Shown here: in pieces, positions 1-8,138 of the stretch | How positions within the stretch are numbered: position 1 is the stretch's first letter | How the letters are laid out: every line of letters begins with the position of its first letter | DNA from: Motilimonas eburnea | GTDB lineage: Bacteria > Pseudomonadota > Gammaproteobacteria > Enterobacterales > CBDFNC01 | Length of the DNA: 64,000 nucleotides | Reading direction: 5' to 3' | Assembly (NCBI RefSeq): GCF_021295345.1 | Contig: NZ_JAIMJB010000003.1 | Span: forward strand, 62,001-126,000 | Program-made: the position numbers and the translations under genes | Notes under the pieces: generated by a model | Seen by the model: only the letters and a program-made list of their open reading frames with translations | Databases searched by the model: none | What the model was told of the DNA's origin: nothing

Positions 1-651
1 ATCACAGACTACGTCAGATTACTGGCGAGTCATACTCAACACCAACAAGAAATCGAAATCGCGCCTTGGGCTCGCGTGCTTGAGGTGGGTTTACAGCGGC
101 CCAACACGCTGATCTTTAGTGCTGAGCGAAACCCTCAACGTGAGCGCAGTTTTCATTGGATAGGACCTGTGATGGCAAAGCATTGGTATTTTATTGTTCA
201 CCAAGACACCGATACTTCTTTTCATCAACTTGAGCATTTCAAACAACTAGAAGACATAGGGGTACTGCGTGCGGATAACCGCGAGACTTGGTTAAAGTCA
301 CAAGGGTTCAATAACTTATACCCACTCAATACGTTGGAGCAGGCCTATAAAATGCTGTTAGCCAAACGCCTTGATGCGGTTTTAACGGGTGATATTGAAC
401 ATGCCTATATGCTTGCACAGCAGCCTGAATTTAAACGCTTAGTTAAAGTCCACTACGTCAACACCGCATACAGCTATTTAGCCATTTCAAAAAACACCGC
501 CCCCAGTGTTGCAAAACAATGGCAAGATGCCTTTAACCACTTCAAAGGCAGCCCTGAACTCATCAAGATACAGCAAAAGTGGCAACACAAGCTGACCAGA
601 GACCTCACTTTGCATGAAGGCATGTTCGAATTAAGCAAACCTAAGGATTAG
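1..651 (+). CDS. Periplasmic solute-binding-like protein, 5' end cut by window
   Basis: The reading frame is open from base 1 to the stop at 651, so the gene begins upstream; the GTG at 76 is only an internal codon. The visible 216 residues look like the second lobe of a family 3 (amino-acid/MltF-like) extracellular solute-binding protein. It has a surface patch of W/F/Y, a segment around 'LDAVLTGDIEHAYML' like the hinge where such proteins test a residue for ligand specificity, and a C-terminal 'IQQKWQ' helix. No transporter genes follow; an intrinsic terminator lies 90 bases downstream. It may bind an amino acid or act as an orphan sensor-like protein; the ligand cannot be read. Family assignment is by pattern, not by search. 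Confidence 0.6.
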   Translation: MTDYVRLLASHTQHQQEIEIAPWARVLEVGLQRPNTLIFSAERNPQRERSFHWIGPVMAKHWYFIVHQDTDTSFHQLEHFKQLEDIGVLRADNRETWLKSQGFNNLYPLNTLEQAYKMLLAKRLDAVLTGDIEHAYMLAQQPEFKRLVKVHYVNTAYSYLAISKNTAPSVAKQWQDAFNHFKGSPELIKIQQKWQHKLTRDLTLHEGMFELSKPKD

Positions 652-737
652 CGTTTGTGACGCTACTTTCGTGATACCTGAAAGCCCATAAAGTGAGCTC
701 TTATATAGCTATTTTGTGGATATAACGAATAAAAAAA

Positions 738-760
738 CCAGCTAGATAGCTGGCTTTTTT
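738..760. terminator. Bidirectional intrinsic terminator
   Basis: CCAGCTA at 738-744 pairs with TAGCTGG at 747-753. The hairpin is preceded by seven A and followed by six T, so it can stop transcription from both the 1-651 gene and the leftward gene ending at 766. Confidence 0.8.
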
Positions 761-765
761 ATTAA

Positions 766-933
766 CTAAAAACTTTGGTCGTCACCCTCTGCATATTTCT
801 TTTGACGCCGCTTTTCACGCACAAGATTCGCTTGAATTTTTTCTTTCTTCTTGCGCTTGTGATCAGCCACATCATGGTAGTCAGGCTCTTCGTAGTCGTC
901 ATCATAATCATCGTTGATGAATGTCTTACCCAT
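766..933 (-). CDS. Small acidic/basic hypothetical protein (55 aa)
   Basis: A 55-residue protein starting MGKTFINDDYDDDYEEPDY, with a very acidic first third followed by a lysine/arginine-rich half (HKRKKKEKI, KRRQKKY). The ATG at 933 is preferred over the upstream ATG at 966 because a GGAG lies 10 bases before it. The gene ends against a bidirectional terminator. Short charged proteins beginning MGK/MGR are common as uncharacterised genes in Shewanella and Vibrio relatives (recalled, not searched). The split charge suggests a disordered nucleic-acid or ribosome-associated protein, but that is inference and no function is assigned. Confidence 0.6.
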   Translation of the reverse strand: MGKTFINDDYDDDYEEPDYHDVADHKRKKKEKIQANLVREKRRQKKYAEGDDQSF

Positions 934-1133
934 AGCTTTAAAGCTCCAATGTTGATTACATTGCAATAAATAGCCTTAGCAGAGCACGAAATAAAGTGAA
1001 AGTTTTTCATCTTCATGAAAAATTTTTTTGCAGATAATTTAAACAATTGCCGCAATCATACCAAGGGGATATTTATTGTTAACGCGACAACAATACCCCC
1101 TCACTATGACAACTTGATGGCAGCGTCTTGCTG

Positions 1134-2234
1134 TCAATCTTGGGTCCATTGTTGCACCTGATTAGCATCAAACTCGTACTCTTTGTTAAGCCAACCCAAC
1201 ACCTCTTGCGCCATAGGATGATCAAATTGACCATATCGCGCTTTTAGCCTTTCCACTTCCTCAACGCTTAATAACTTAAAACCTCTATCAGCAAAGTCAG
1301 CAACATCTTGCGCTAGTTGCGCCGCTAACTCCCTCGGCACTAAATCCGTTAACGCTTGATGTAAAGCATGTTCAGGATCGTATTGCTCACCTTGTTGATA
1401 CACCATAGGCAAGGTAGACAAAGAAATTTTTGACAGTTGGGCCTGGTTCATCGGGTTAACAAAGTGGCCCCGCGTTAAGCTAGGCATGCTAGCCAACCTG
1501 TCCTTAAAGGCACGCAAAAATAAATAATGCCAATTTTTCATATCATTCACTGGGTAGTTATCCCATATCACCGGCTTGCGGCCTAACTGACTGGCAACGC
1601 GCTGTAAATGCTCTGGAGGGTAAGCGACCGACCACACACTTGGCCCGGTCCAAAACACGTCGAATTTGTTATCTAATCGGTCACCCAATAGCTCTAAATA
1701 TCCTTCCGGCTTTGCACCAAAAATACGTTCTAAAACAGGATCATCTGAATAATAAGTCGGGCACATAATGATTTCTTTTGCCTGACTGTGCTGAGCAATG
1801 AAATCACAAATTTCGGCTTGATTCACCGCCAGTTCTGGCACATCACCACGCATATCATCAAATAAGATACATAAAATATCTGCACCTATGGCGTTGATTT
1901 CTGACATCTTCTTAACCAAGGCCTGCCGGGTGTGACTATTCCAGTGTTGGTAAACTTCGTAAGGGCTTAAAGCGATTCCAAACTTTAACCCTGCCTGCTG
2001 ATAACAACGGGCTAATTGTTGTAAATGCGCTCGCTCAGAATCACTCCATGGCTGCTGCCAATGCTCACGTAGCTTAAGATCAAATTTGGGACCATAAATA
2101 TAGGCTCCGTATCCTTGTTGTGCCAAAAAGCCAGAATAGGCTTGTCGAGTCTGCCAAGACCAAGGTTTGCCATAAAACCCTTCTATGACACCTAGATTAA
2201 AACCTTGAAACTGCTGAGATAAGTGTGCTGACAT
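1134..2234 (-). CDS. GH84-type beta-N-acetylglucosaminidase domain protein
   Basis: A 366-residue protein that is almost entirely the catalytic barrel of glycoside hydrolase family 84 (hyaluronidase/O-GlcNAcase-like). The opening 'GVIEGFYGKPWS' is the family's first strand, and 'LFDDMRGD' near residues 124-131 carries the adjacent aspartate pair used in substrate-assisted catalysis. 'WDNYPVND' near residue 220 is the conserved sugar-binding segment. No signal peptide is visible, so it is probably cytoplasmic; typical bacterial GH84 enzymes are longer and secreted with extra binding modules, absent here. The substrate is likely a terminal beta-GlcNAc. It stands alone between terminator-separated neighbours. 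Confidence 0.85.
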   Translation of the reverse strand: MSAHLSQQFQGFNLGVIEGFYGKPWSWQTRQAYSGFLAQQGYGAYIYGPKFDLKLREHWQQPWSDSERAHLQQLARCYQQAGLKFGIALSPYEVYQHWNSHTRQALVKKMSEINAIGADILCILFDDMRGDVPELAVNQAEICDFIAQHSQAKEIIMCPTYYSDDPVLERIFGAKPEGYLELLGDRLDNKFDVFWTGPSVWSVAYPPEHLQRVASQLGRKPVIWDNYPVNDMKNWHYLFLRAFKDRLASMPSLTRGHFVNPMNQAQLSKISLSTLPMVYQQGEQYDPEHALHQALTDLVPRELAAQLAQDVADFADRGFKLLSVEEVERLKARYGQFDHPMAQEVLGWLNKEYEFDANQVQQWTQD

Positions 2235-2404
2235 AACGCCCCCTAATGATCATGACTGCACTCAGCATAAAGAAAATACACCAAAAAACTAGCGTTTGTT
2301 TCACAGGCTAAGGTCACAGTATAGATATTTCCTAACCACCCCTGTCCAAAATAAACATCAGTTCGCCTACAATTAATGACAAATAAATCAATACATTATT
2401 ATCC

Positions 2405-3334
2405 ATGCGCAAACCCTACCTCTCAACTTGCCTACTCCTTGTCATTGCTGGTTGCCAAGGTGGCACCAGTTCACTGCAAACAAGTCAACCAAGCGCAACC
2501 ATTGGCGCTATCGGCTGTGAACACGCCCTAGTCGGCCATCAATCAGATCTCAGTTTGTGTCGTGAAGGCTATCAAGTTGGCTTTAACCTAACCCATCGCA
2601 CCGCAGATTGGGTCAGCTATCAATTAACTCCCGAACGTGTCATTGGCTATGATGAGGGCTATGATTTTATTCCCGACCTCGACTTACCTAGCTCAGCTCA
2701 AGTCGACCCCTCCCTTTATCTGGCCACGGGTTATGATCGCGGCCACCTTGCCCCTGCGGCCTCAATGGATTTCACCTCAACGTCAGCCCAGCAATCATAC
2801 TTGATGAGCAACATCGTTCCGCAGCTACCCGAGTTTAACCGTCAAGGCTGGGCAGATTTAGAAGCTTGGGAGCGCCAATGCACGCTCGAGCTTGGTCACC
2901 TGATGGTCATAACCGGTCCAATATATCAGCCTAGCGATCAGCGATGGTTAGCACACCAAGTTCGCATTCCTTCAGCCTATTTTAAAGCCTATGCCAGCCC
3001 CATTAACCAGCAAACTACCATGGCCTTTGTCATTCCCCATCAAGGCTTTCAGTTAAATGAAATAGACCAATATCAAGTCAGCCTCGCCCAACTGGAGCGG
3101 GTCACTAAACTGCGCTTATTCCCTGAGCGAGGGTTAAATAAACATGAGCGAGGTAGCCTCTGCCACCTCAACGGTGACAACACCTCCACCTCGACTGCAT
3201 TGACCTGTGAAGATAAGCGCTATTGCAACCAAATGCAGAGTTGCCAAGAAGCGCAGTTTTATCTAAATACCTGTGGCTTAAGCAGGTTAGATAATGATAA
3301 CGATGGTATCGCTTGCGAGTCTTTATGTTACTAA
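2405..3334 (+). CDS. DNA/RNA non-specific endonuclease lipoprotein with excalibur-like tail
   Basis: The N-terminus is a lipoprotein signal, with the lipobox VIAGC giving Cys17. The middle is a beta-beta-alpha metal (NUC1/Serratia-type) nuclease with the catalytic DRGH at about residues 111-114, followed by 'QLPEFNRQGW', which holds the metal-binding Asn. The last 40 residues contain four cysteines and DNDNDGIACE, the calcium-binding pattern of excalibur domains. It is therefore predicted to be a membrane-anchored periplasmic or surface nuclease degrading external DNA and RNA. No strong Shine-Dalgarno precedes the ATG. The nuclease plus excalibur arrangement is a known architecture; the substrate preference is not visible. 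Confidence 0.9.
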   Translation: MRKPYLSTCLLLVIAGCQGGTSSLQTSQPSATIGAIGCEHALVGHQSDLSLCREGYQVGFNLTHRTADWVSYQLTPERVIGYDEGYDFIPDLDLPSSAQVDPSLYLATGYDRGHLAPAASMDFTSTSAQQSYLMSNIVPQLPEFNRQGWADLEAWERQCTLELGHLMVITGPIYQPSDQRWLAHQVRIPSAYFKAYASPINQQTTMAFVIPHQGFQLNEIDQYQVSLAQLERVTKLRLFPERGLNKHERGSLCHLNGDNTSTSTALTCEDKRYCNQMQSCQEAQFYLNTCGLSRLDNDNDGIACESLCY

Positions 3335-3396
3335 GCCAAGAATTTTGCAGCAGTTCACAGATGCATTAATTTTGTCATTAAAGGGGCGGATATGGG

Positions 3397-3428
3397 TTTT
3401 AGTTTGACCACGATGTGCCAAACTAAAA
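3397..3428. promoter_or_regulatory. 10-bp inverted repeat upstream of hutG-like gene
   Basis: TTTTAGTTTG (3397-3406) and CAAACTAAAA (3419-3428) are perfect inverted repeats with a 12-base spacer. An outer GGG/CCC pair could extend the stem. It ends 18 bases before the next start codon, so it may be an operator or a weak terminator of the nuclease gene; there is no U-run. Confidence 0.4.
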
Positions 3429-3445
3429 TCAGCTAACCCCCTGAG

Positions 3446-4390
3446 ATGATTAGAATGACAGAGATATCTTCGCCATTATGGCTAGGCAAACAAGACCGAG
3501 AAGACAGCCCACTAGCCTTACGTTGGCATAATAAAGTGACTCGGTTAAGCCCTAGTGCACAACCTGGCACTTGTTTAATCGGCTTCCCGTGTGATTTGGG
3601 CGTACGAAAAAGTAAGGGACGGCATGGCGCAGCCAAAGGGCCAGAGGCCATTCGCCGAGCCCTTGCTAATCTTGCTTGGCATCTAGATAAACCGGTTTAT
3701 GATGCGGGCAATCTAGATTGCGAGTGGTTTGAGCTGTCCAAGGCGCAAGCTGATTTAGGAACCATGGTCGCCGATATACTCGCAAAAAAACACTTCCCCA
3801 TTGTGTTGGGTGGCGGACAAGAGCTCGCCTTTGGCTGCTACCAGGGATTAGATAAGCAGTTACCTGCATCGGCAAAAATTGGCGTCATCAATTTTGATAC
3901 CCATTTTGACATCCGCAGCGATCAAGATGGTGGCTCATCGGGTAGCCAATTCTATCAGATAATGAAGCACGCTAAGGAGCACCAGCGCGAACTGCAATAT
4001 CTCTGCCTTGGGGTAAGCCAAATCAGTAACAGCCAAGCCTTGTTCCAACGCGCCAAAGCGTTTCAAGTTAAATACAAATACGATACCGAGCTGCATTGGA
4101 ATAATATTGATGTCGTCAAAGCGGTCATTAAATCCTTTATTAATGAAATGGATGCTATCTATATCAGTGTTGATCTCGCAGTTTTACCCGCATACATAGC
4201 ACCGGGAGTCAGCGCGCCAGCGGCTTATGGCATGCCATTAGAGCTACTGGAGCACCTTATTCTCACGGTCAAAAAGCATGGTCAAAGCAAGCTAAAACTG
4301 GCGGACATCAGCGAATACAACCCCAATTTTGACCAAGACAATCGTACCGCCAATGTCGCAGCGCGCCTAATTAGTCAGTTGGCAAAATAG
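3446..4390 (+). CDS. Arginase-family protein, divergent formimidoylglutamase (HutG-like)
   Basis: A 314-residue ureohydrolase fold closest in pattern to HutG: 'RHGAAKGPEAIRRALANL' near the N-terminus, then GGGQE, NFDTHFDIR, and a 'SVDLAVLPA..APGVSAPA' block. Family enzymes bind two Mn ions through GGGHE, DAHxD and SxDxDxxD/P motifs. Here the first His is Gln125 and the second Asp of the last motif is Ala245, while Asp151, His153, Asp155 and Asp243 remain. Two of six expected ligands are thus missing, so it may be inactive or changed in function. The start could be ATG 3446 or 3455. No other hut genes are adjacent; a damaged hutI lies near 53 kb. Confidence 0.75.
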   Translation: MIRMTEISSPLWLGKQDREDSPLALRWHNKVTRLSPSAQPGTCLIGFPCDLGVRKSKGRHGAAKGPEAIRRALANLAWHLDKPVYDAGNLDCEWFELSKAQADLGTMVADILAKKHFPIVLGGGQELAFGCYQGLDKQLPASAKIGVINFDTHFDIRSDQDGGSSGSQFYQIMKHAKEHQRELQYLCLGVSQISNSQALFQRAKAFQVKYKYDTELHWNNIDVVKAVIKSFINEMDAIYISVDLAVLPAYIAPGVSAPAAYGMPLELLEHLILTVKKHGQSKLKLADISEYNPNFDQDNRTANVAARLISQLAK

Positions 4391-4468
4391 CCAGCATCAT
4401 GGCTGTCAGATTCTTGTCATATATGCCATTTATACTGAGCAGGCTTTTAAGACTTAGCGAATTGGCTT

Positions 4469-4624
4469 ATGTGGATTGGAAAACGCGTGGTATATCCCCG
4501 ACGTAACCTCGACTTCAGCGAAGGCGTGGTTATTAGCCACCAACAAAATACAGGATGGGTTTCGGTTAGAGATTTCTCCGGTGAGTTGTGGCAAGGACAT
4601 CTCCATCAAATCGCACTTTTGTAG
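4469..4624 (+). CDS. Small hypothetical protein (51 aa), paralogue of the gene at 50147
   Basis: A 51-codon frame encodes MWIGKRVVYP...QNTGWVSVRDFSGELW...QIALL. It matches the 64-residue protein at 50147-50341 at IGK..xY, G-I/V-I/V, QNT, V-S/T-V/I-RDF-x-G, W-x-G and QI-x-LL, with equal spacing through the second half. That shared pattern is the main support, since no strong ribosome-binding site is seen. It ends 22 bases before a textbook terminator. The alternating hydrophobic pattern suggests a small beta-barrel (SH3/KOW-like) fold; this is inference, and no function is known to me. Confidence 0.65.
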   Translation: MWIGKRVVYPRRNLDFSEGVVISHQQNTGWVSVRDFSGELWQGHLHQIALL

Positions 4625-4646
4625 TGATGCGATCCTAACAAGACCT

Positions 4647-4674
4647 GCCCTTGGCTAACCAAGGGCTTTTTTTT
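4647..4674 (+). terminator. Intrinsic terminator
   Basis: GCCCTTGG (4647-4654), a CTAA loop, and CCAAGGGC (4659-4666) are followed by eight T. This is a strong terminator for the small gene at 4469 and for any read-through from the HutG-like gene. Confidence 0.92.
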
Positions 4675-4785
4675 GCCTAGCATTAATATTGGCACTACAC
4701 TTGCTTAAACTATCCCATCAGGCTCATCTCGATGCCAACTAACATTTTCCACCATGCCTCATTGGAAAGACGAAGGGGATACAAC

Positions 4786-5379
4786 ATGAAACATATCATT
4801 ACGCAATTCTCAATGAATGTTCAATTTAGCCTATTAATGGCTTGGGTATTATTGAGTGGCATATTTATGTTACTTCTGCCCAACGGGCTAGCCGAAGCAC
4901 TCAATATCCATTTGCTGCAGGCTCAACTGAGCCCCTATCTAACCGTTGCCAGCATTATTAGTTGTGCCTACTTTATTGCTAAAGCCCTGTTATACACTCA
5001 CTATAAGCTGACCCATAAAACCGAGCAGCAAGAGCAACATAAGCGTATGACCGAGATGATAAAGCGCCTCGACTTTGAAGAGAAAGCAGTTTTACGTGAA
5101 TACATCATTCAGCGTAAAAATGTGCTGTCTTTACCCTTAAATGAACCGGCCGTTGCTAACCTATTAGATGCAGGTGTACTGGTGCCCGCATTAGCGACCC
5201 AAGAAATAAACGGCGAACGACGTATCGTGAAGCTGTCGATCAACCTTGCCGCACGGCCATTACTCACCCACAAGTTATTGGGCCTACCACAAGGAAAGAT
5301 GACAGAAGAAGAAGTTGAGTTACTAAAATCGGCTCGCCCAGAATATGCCCGTCAAAATTTTGTTGGCCTGCGCGGTTAG
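4786..5379 (+). CDS. SieB-like superinfection-exclusion domain membrane protein
   Basis: 197 residues from the ATG at 4786, chosen because AAGGGG lies 7 bases upstream; the ATG at 4732 has no such site. Two hydrophobic segments (about residues 8-30 and 50-70) are followed by a charged helix and a cytoplasmic domain, the layout of the SieB (super-infection exclusion protein B) family. Chromosomal members of this family are frequent in gammaproteobacteria and are not necessarily phage-derived. No phage genes are nearby, so a phage-exclusion role is not supported by context. A 12-bp stem shared with the convergent MOSC gene ends it. Confidence 0.65.
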   Translation: MKHIITQFSMNVQFSLLMAWVLLSGIFMLLLPNGLAEALNIHLLQAQLSPYLTVASIISCAYFIAKALLYTHYKLTHKTEQQEQHKRMTEMIKRLDFEEKAVLREYIIQRKNVLSLPLNEPAVANLLDAGVLVPALATQEINGERRIVKLSINLAARPLLTHKLLGLPQGKMTEEEVELLKSARPEYARQNFVGLRG

Positions 5380-5392
5380 GCTCACTCAGTCA

Positions 5393-5428
5393 GTGTCAAA
5401 AAAGTGGCCAACTGCGCTTTTTTGACAC
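5393..5428. terminator. Bidirectional hairpin between convergent genes
   Basis: GTGTCAAAAAAG (5393-5404) and CTTTTTTGACAC (5417-5428) form a perfect 12-bp stem with a 12-base loop. A- and T-runs within the stem serve both strands, and the genes on either side converge on it. Confidence 0.7.
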
Positions 5429-5464
5429 CTTTACACGGCGTGTGGCAGCCAATCATCACTATCC

Positions 5465-7381
5465 TTAGTGCTGCGACACCACAAGATCGGTTTGCGGAAC
5501 ACAACTACAGGCCAACACAACTCCCGCGTCACGCTCATCCGGCGTTAATGCCGCATCACTTAACATGCGCACTTCGCCCGATTGCAACTGCACCTTACAC
5601 GCGCCACACATACCGCCTCGACAAGAAAACGGCAAGCTCAATCCAGCCTGCTCTGCTTGCTCTAATAAGGTAAGTTGGTTATCCCCTTCGACATAAGTAT
5701 CCCAACTGTCGAACAAAATATTTAGTTGCTTTTTATTGCCACCAAAGCCGTCTTTTTGACCAAAACTTTCATCATGATACTGACTTGAGGGTAAACCAGC
5801 CGCCAATAAATATTGCTTCATTTGCGCCATAAAGCCGACTGGCCCACAAACAAATGCCGTACACTTGGTTAAATCTTTCACCAACTCAAACACGCCTTGA
5901 TTGATATGACCAGCTTGCACTTCCGGGTTTAATGCGGGCGTTTGCACTTGTTCACGGCTGATAAAATAGTGCAGACTGAGATTAGGTAACAATGATTGAA
6001 AAAAGCTCAGCTCTTGTCGACATAACAAGTCAGCTTGGGTTTTCGCCGCATGGATAAACACCACATCACGACTTGGCTCCAAGTCACTGATATAACGTAG
6101 CATGGATAGCATAGGCGTTACCCCTACCCCTGCCGATATCATCAATAACGGTGCCTCACTGGGTGCTTTTTGTAAGTGGAAGCTACCCGCAGGTGCATGG
6201 GCAACGAGCGATTGGCCGATCTCAAGCTGCTCATGAAGCCAGCTTGAAACCTTACCTTGAGGCAACTTTTTCACTGTAATACTAATGAGATCGGGCCGCG
6301 TGGGTGTTGAGGACAGAGTATAAGTGCGTTTGTATGGCTTGTTATCTATGTTAACTTCAATATTGATGTATTGGCCAGCTAGGTAGCTAAACTTAGGGAT
6401 ATGAGTGCAACTAAAGCGAAACGTTTTGACGTCGTGACTTTCCTCTATCACGGCAACGCAGGTTAACACTTGAGTGTGTTGCTTATTCCACTGGTGAGCT
6501 TGGTCAACTAATGCAGTACTACGTAGCTTAGGCGCATGATTAACATACTCCTCCGGCGTTTGATATTCGAGCACCTCAACCTTATCAAAAACCGATATTT
6601 TACCTTCGTTTAGTGCTATCAAATTTTGACCAAAGTAGACCTGTCCATCGCTCCCCTTGCGGTACTTTTGTAACGTATTGAGGGGCTCGTTAAGCTCACT
6701 TTTTATTCCTGTAAAGGGATCTAGGGTGGTAAATATACAGCGAGAACAAGGTTTTACGACCGAAAAACGAACCTCGCCAATCTGAATGGTTTTCCAACTG
6801 TCTTCGGCAAATGCGGTACAATCGCTGACCACTAAGTTAGGACGAAAATGATCCATCGTCACACTTTCATCGGCACGTTCATTCAAGTCATCAAGGGATG
6901 CTTGCGATATCAGCAACAAAGGATAACCATCGGCAAAGGCCACTTGCGTTTGCCGATCTTTAACCAAGCGCTCACTTTGCTCGGCAAAATAAAGCAGCCG
7001 ACAAGGCAGCCCTAAATAGTCACTGAACCAAGTATCATAATCTTTATGACACCATTGACCACTGACTTGCGTGCCCCAGATCTCGACATCAAGATAAAGG
7101 TGCCCAAAAGCGCGCTTATCAATTTCCAGCGCGGGCATATTGGGCGCACGAACATGCAAACCATTTTCGCTCAAGGCACTGTGAACTAAGGTTAAGGTCG
7201 GCTGGGTGCGAGCCGTAATAAATTTGCCTTTATGATCAACGAGAACAAACCTGCGATCAAACAATAAGCCAAGCTCTTCCACAAAAGCATGGTTGAGGTG
7301 CATGCCTGCCGTTGATTTTATGGGGAAAACGGTGATTTGACTTAACTTGGCTTGAGCCACGCCGGTGCGGGTTCCTGACAT
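5465..7381 (-). CDS. MOSC domain / NAD(P)H ferredoxin reductase / [2Fe-2S] fusion protein
   Basis: A 638-residue three-part protein. Residues 1-270 form a YcbX-like MOSC N-barrel plus MOSC domain with VKPCSRC carrying the conserved cysteine of molybdenum-cofactor carriers. Residues about 305-540 form an FAD/NAD reductase (RTYTLSS flavin motif, GVGVTP nucleotide motif, CGPVGFM). The last 90 residues form a plant-type ferredoxin with CRGGMCGACK and a fourth Cys in LACSC. In E. coli YcbX works in N-hydroxylated base-analogue reduction with CysJ as electron donor; here the donor chain is built into one polypeptide. Such fusions are known in Vibrio/Shewanella. Physiological substrate unknown. Confidence 0.88.
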   Translation of the reverse strand: MSGTRTGVAQAKLSQITVFPIKSTAGMHLNHAFVEELGLLFDRRFVLVDHKGKFITARTQPTLTLVHSALSENGLHVRAPNMPALEIDKRAFGHLYLDVEIWGTQVSGQWCHKDYDTWFSDYLGLPCRLLYFAEQSERLVKDRQTQVAFADGYPLLLISQASLDDLNERADESVTMDHFRPNLVVSDCTAFAEDSWKTIQIGEVRFSVVKPCSRCIFTTLDPFTGIKSELNEPLNTLQKYRKGSDGQVYFGQNLIALNEGKISVFDKVEVLEYQTPEEYVNHAPKLRSTALVDQAHQWNKQHTQVLTCVAVIEESHDVKTFRFSCTHIPKFSYLAGQYINIEVNIDNKPYKRTYTLSSTPTRPDLISITVKKLPQGKVSSWLHEQLEIGQSLVAHAPAGSFHLQKAPSEAPLLMISAGVGVTPMLSMLRYISDLEPSRDVVFIHAAKTQADLLCRQELSFFQSLLPNLSLHYFISREQVQTPALNPEVQAGHINQGVFELVKDLTKCTAFVCGPVGFMAQMKQYLLAAGLPSSQYHDESFGQKDGFGGNKKQLNILFDSWDTYVEGDNQLTLLEQAEQAGLSLPFSCRGGMCGACKVQLQSGEVRMLSDAALTPDERDAGVVLACSCVPQTDLVVSQH

Positions 7382-7430
7382 TTAAGCTTCCTTACTTGCA
7401 CACCAAATAAAATGGGTGTGCAAAACTGTT

Positions 7431-7889
7431 TTACTGAGTACGTTCTGCTAAATAACCTGCATAATCAGGCACTTCAATTTCATATTCGTTATTCATGAAC
7501 TCTGAATTCATTAAGAAATTGGCACTTGATTTGTTGGTGGCACAAGGAATGTTCCATACGGCAGCCAAACGTAATAGGGCTTTTACATCGGGATCATGAG
7601 GTACCGCGTTAAGGGGATCCCAGAAAAAAATCATCACGTCAATTTCCCCTTCGGCAATCAGCGCGCCAAGTTGCTGATCTCCCCCCATCGGGCCAGAGAG
7701 TAAGCACTTAACCGGAAGGCCGACTTTTTTACTGAGTAAGGTGCCTGTGGTCCCCGTGGCAAATAAATGATGAAATTTAAGCTGCTCGGCTTTTTCGTTA
7801 GCCCAGGCCAGTAAATCTGCTTTCTTGTTGTCATGAGCCACTAATGCAATACGTTTATTGGCGGCCATTTTTCGTGTGGTCTGTTTCAC
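7431..7889 (-). CDS. mgsA: Methylglyoxal synthase
   Basis: 152 residues matching MgsA throughout. The phosphate-binding ATGTTG segment and [12 protein letters not shown] with its catalytic aspartate are present, followed by '[20 protein letters not shown]' and the closing NKSSA. It converts dihydroxyacetone phosphate to methylglyoxal in the cytoplasm, relieving sugar-phosphate build-up. The start is a GTG with GGGAG about 8 bases upstream; an internal ATG seven codons later is the alternative. Length agrees with the family. It is monocistronic, with an inverted-repeat element and an FNR-type site in the intergenic region behind it. Confidence 0.96.
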   Translation of the reverse strand: MKQTTRKMAANKRIALVAHDNKKADLLAWANEKAEQLKFHHLFATGTTGTLLSKKVGLPVKCLLSGPMGGDQQLGALIAEGEIDVMIFFWDPLNAVPHDPDVKALLRLAAVWNIPCATNKSSANFLMNSEFMNNEYEIEVPDYAGYLAERTQ

Positions 7890-7920
7890 TTACTGCTCCC
7901 TATGACAGAATGTCTATTAT

Positions 7921-7977
7921 TATACCCAATCAACCTGGATATGTTTGATTTCAGCATCTTCAAGTTGATTGGGTATA
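7921..7977. repeat. 57-bp inverted-repeat element (MITE/REP-like)
   Basis: TATACCCAATCAAC (7921-7934) is mirrored perfectly by GTTGATTGGGTATA (7964-7977). The next eight internal bases still partly pair, giving a long imperfect cruciform. It sits in the mgsA upstream region and encodes nothing. I recall such ACCCAATCAAC palindromes as dispersed repeats in related marine genomes, but only one copy was noticed here. Confidence 0.65.
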
Positions 7978-8068
7978 CCTCGGTCCATCCCAGTTTAACG
8001 GCAATCAAATCACAGACACAGGGATAAACCTCGATTGGTTCAAGGGCTCATCAAAGTGTTGCATTTGC

Positions 8069-8082
8069 TTGATGTAAATCAA
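8069..8082. promoter_or_regulatory. FNR-type binding site
   Basis: TTGATGTAAATCAA fits the FNR consensus TTGAT-N4-ATCAA perfectly. Its centre is 63 bases upstream of the ATG at 8139 and about 190 bases from mgsA. The most likely target is the unknown rightward gene. Confidence 0.75.
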
Positions 8083-8138
8083 TTTACCCGCGAATAGTCA
8101 AAACATCCAGAGCTTGTCACGCTAACTTCACCATTTTT

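Noticed and set aside
4476-4658. 60-residue frame overlapping the small gene at 4469
   Set aside because: It runs through the stop of the supported frame and into the terminator; composition is random, and the other frame matches a paralogue.
4786-5379. SieB-like gene as evidence for a phage-defence island
   Set aside because: Neighbours are metabolic genes without phage or defence genes; the family is common on chromosomes.
8073-8087. TyrR box (TGTAAA..TTTAC)
   Set aside because: The spacing between half-sites is 4 rather than 6 bases, and the overlapping FNR consensus is perfect.
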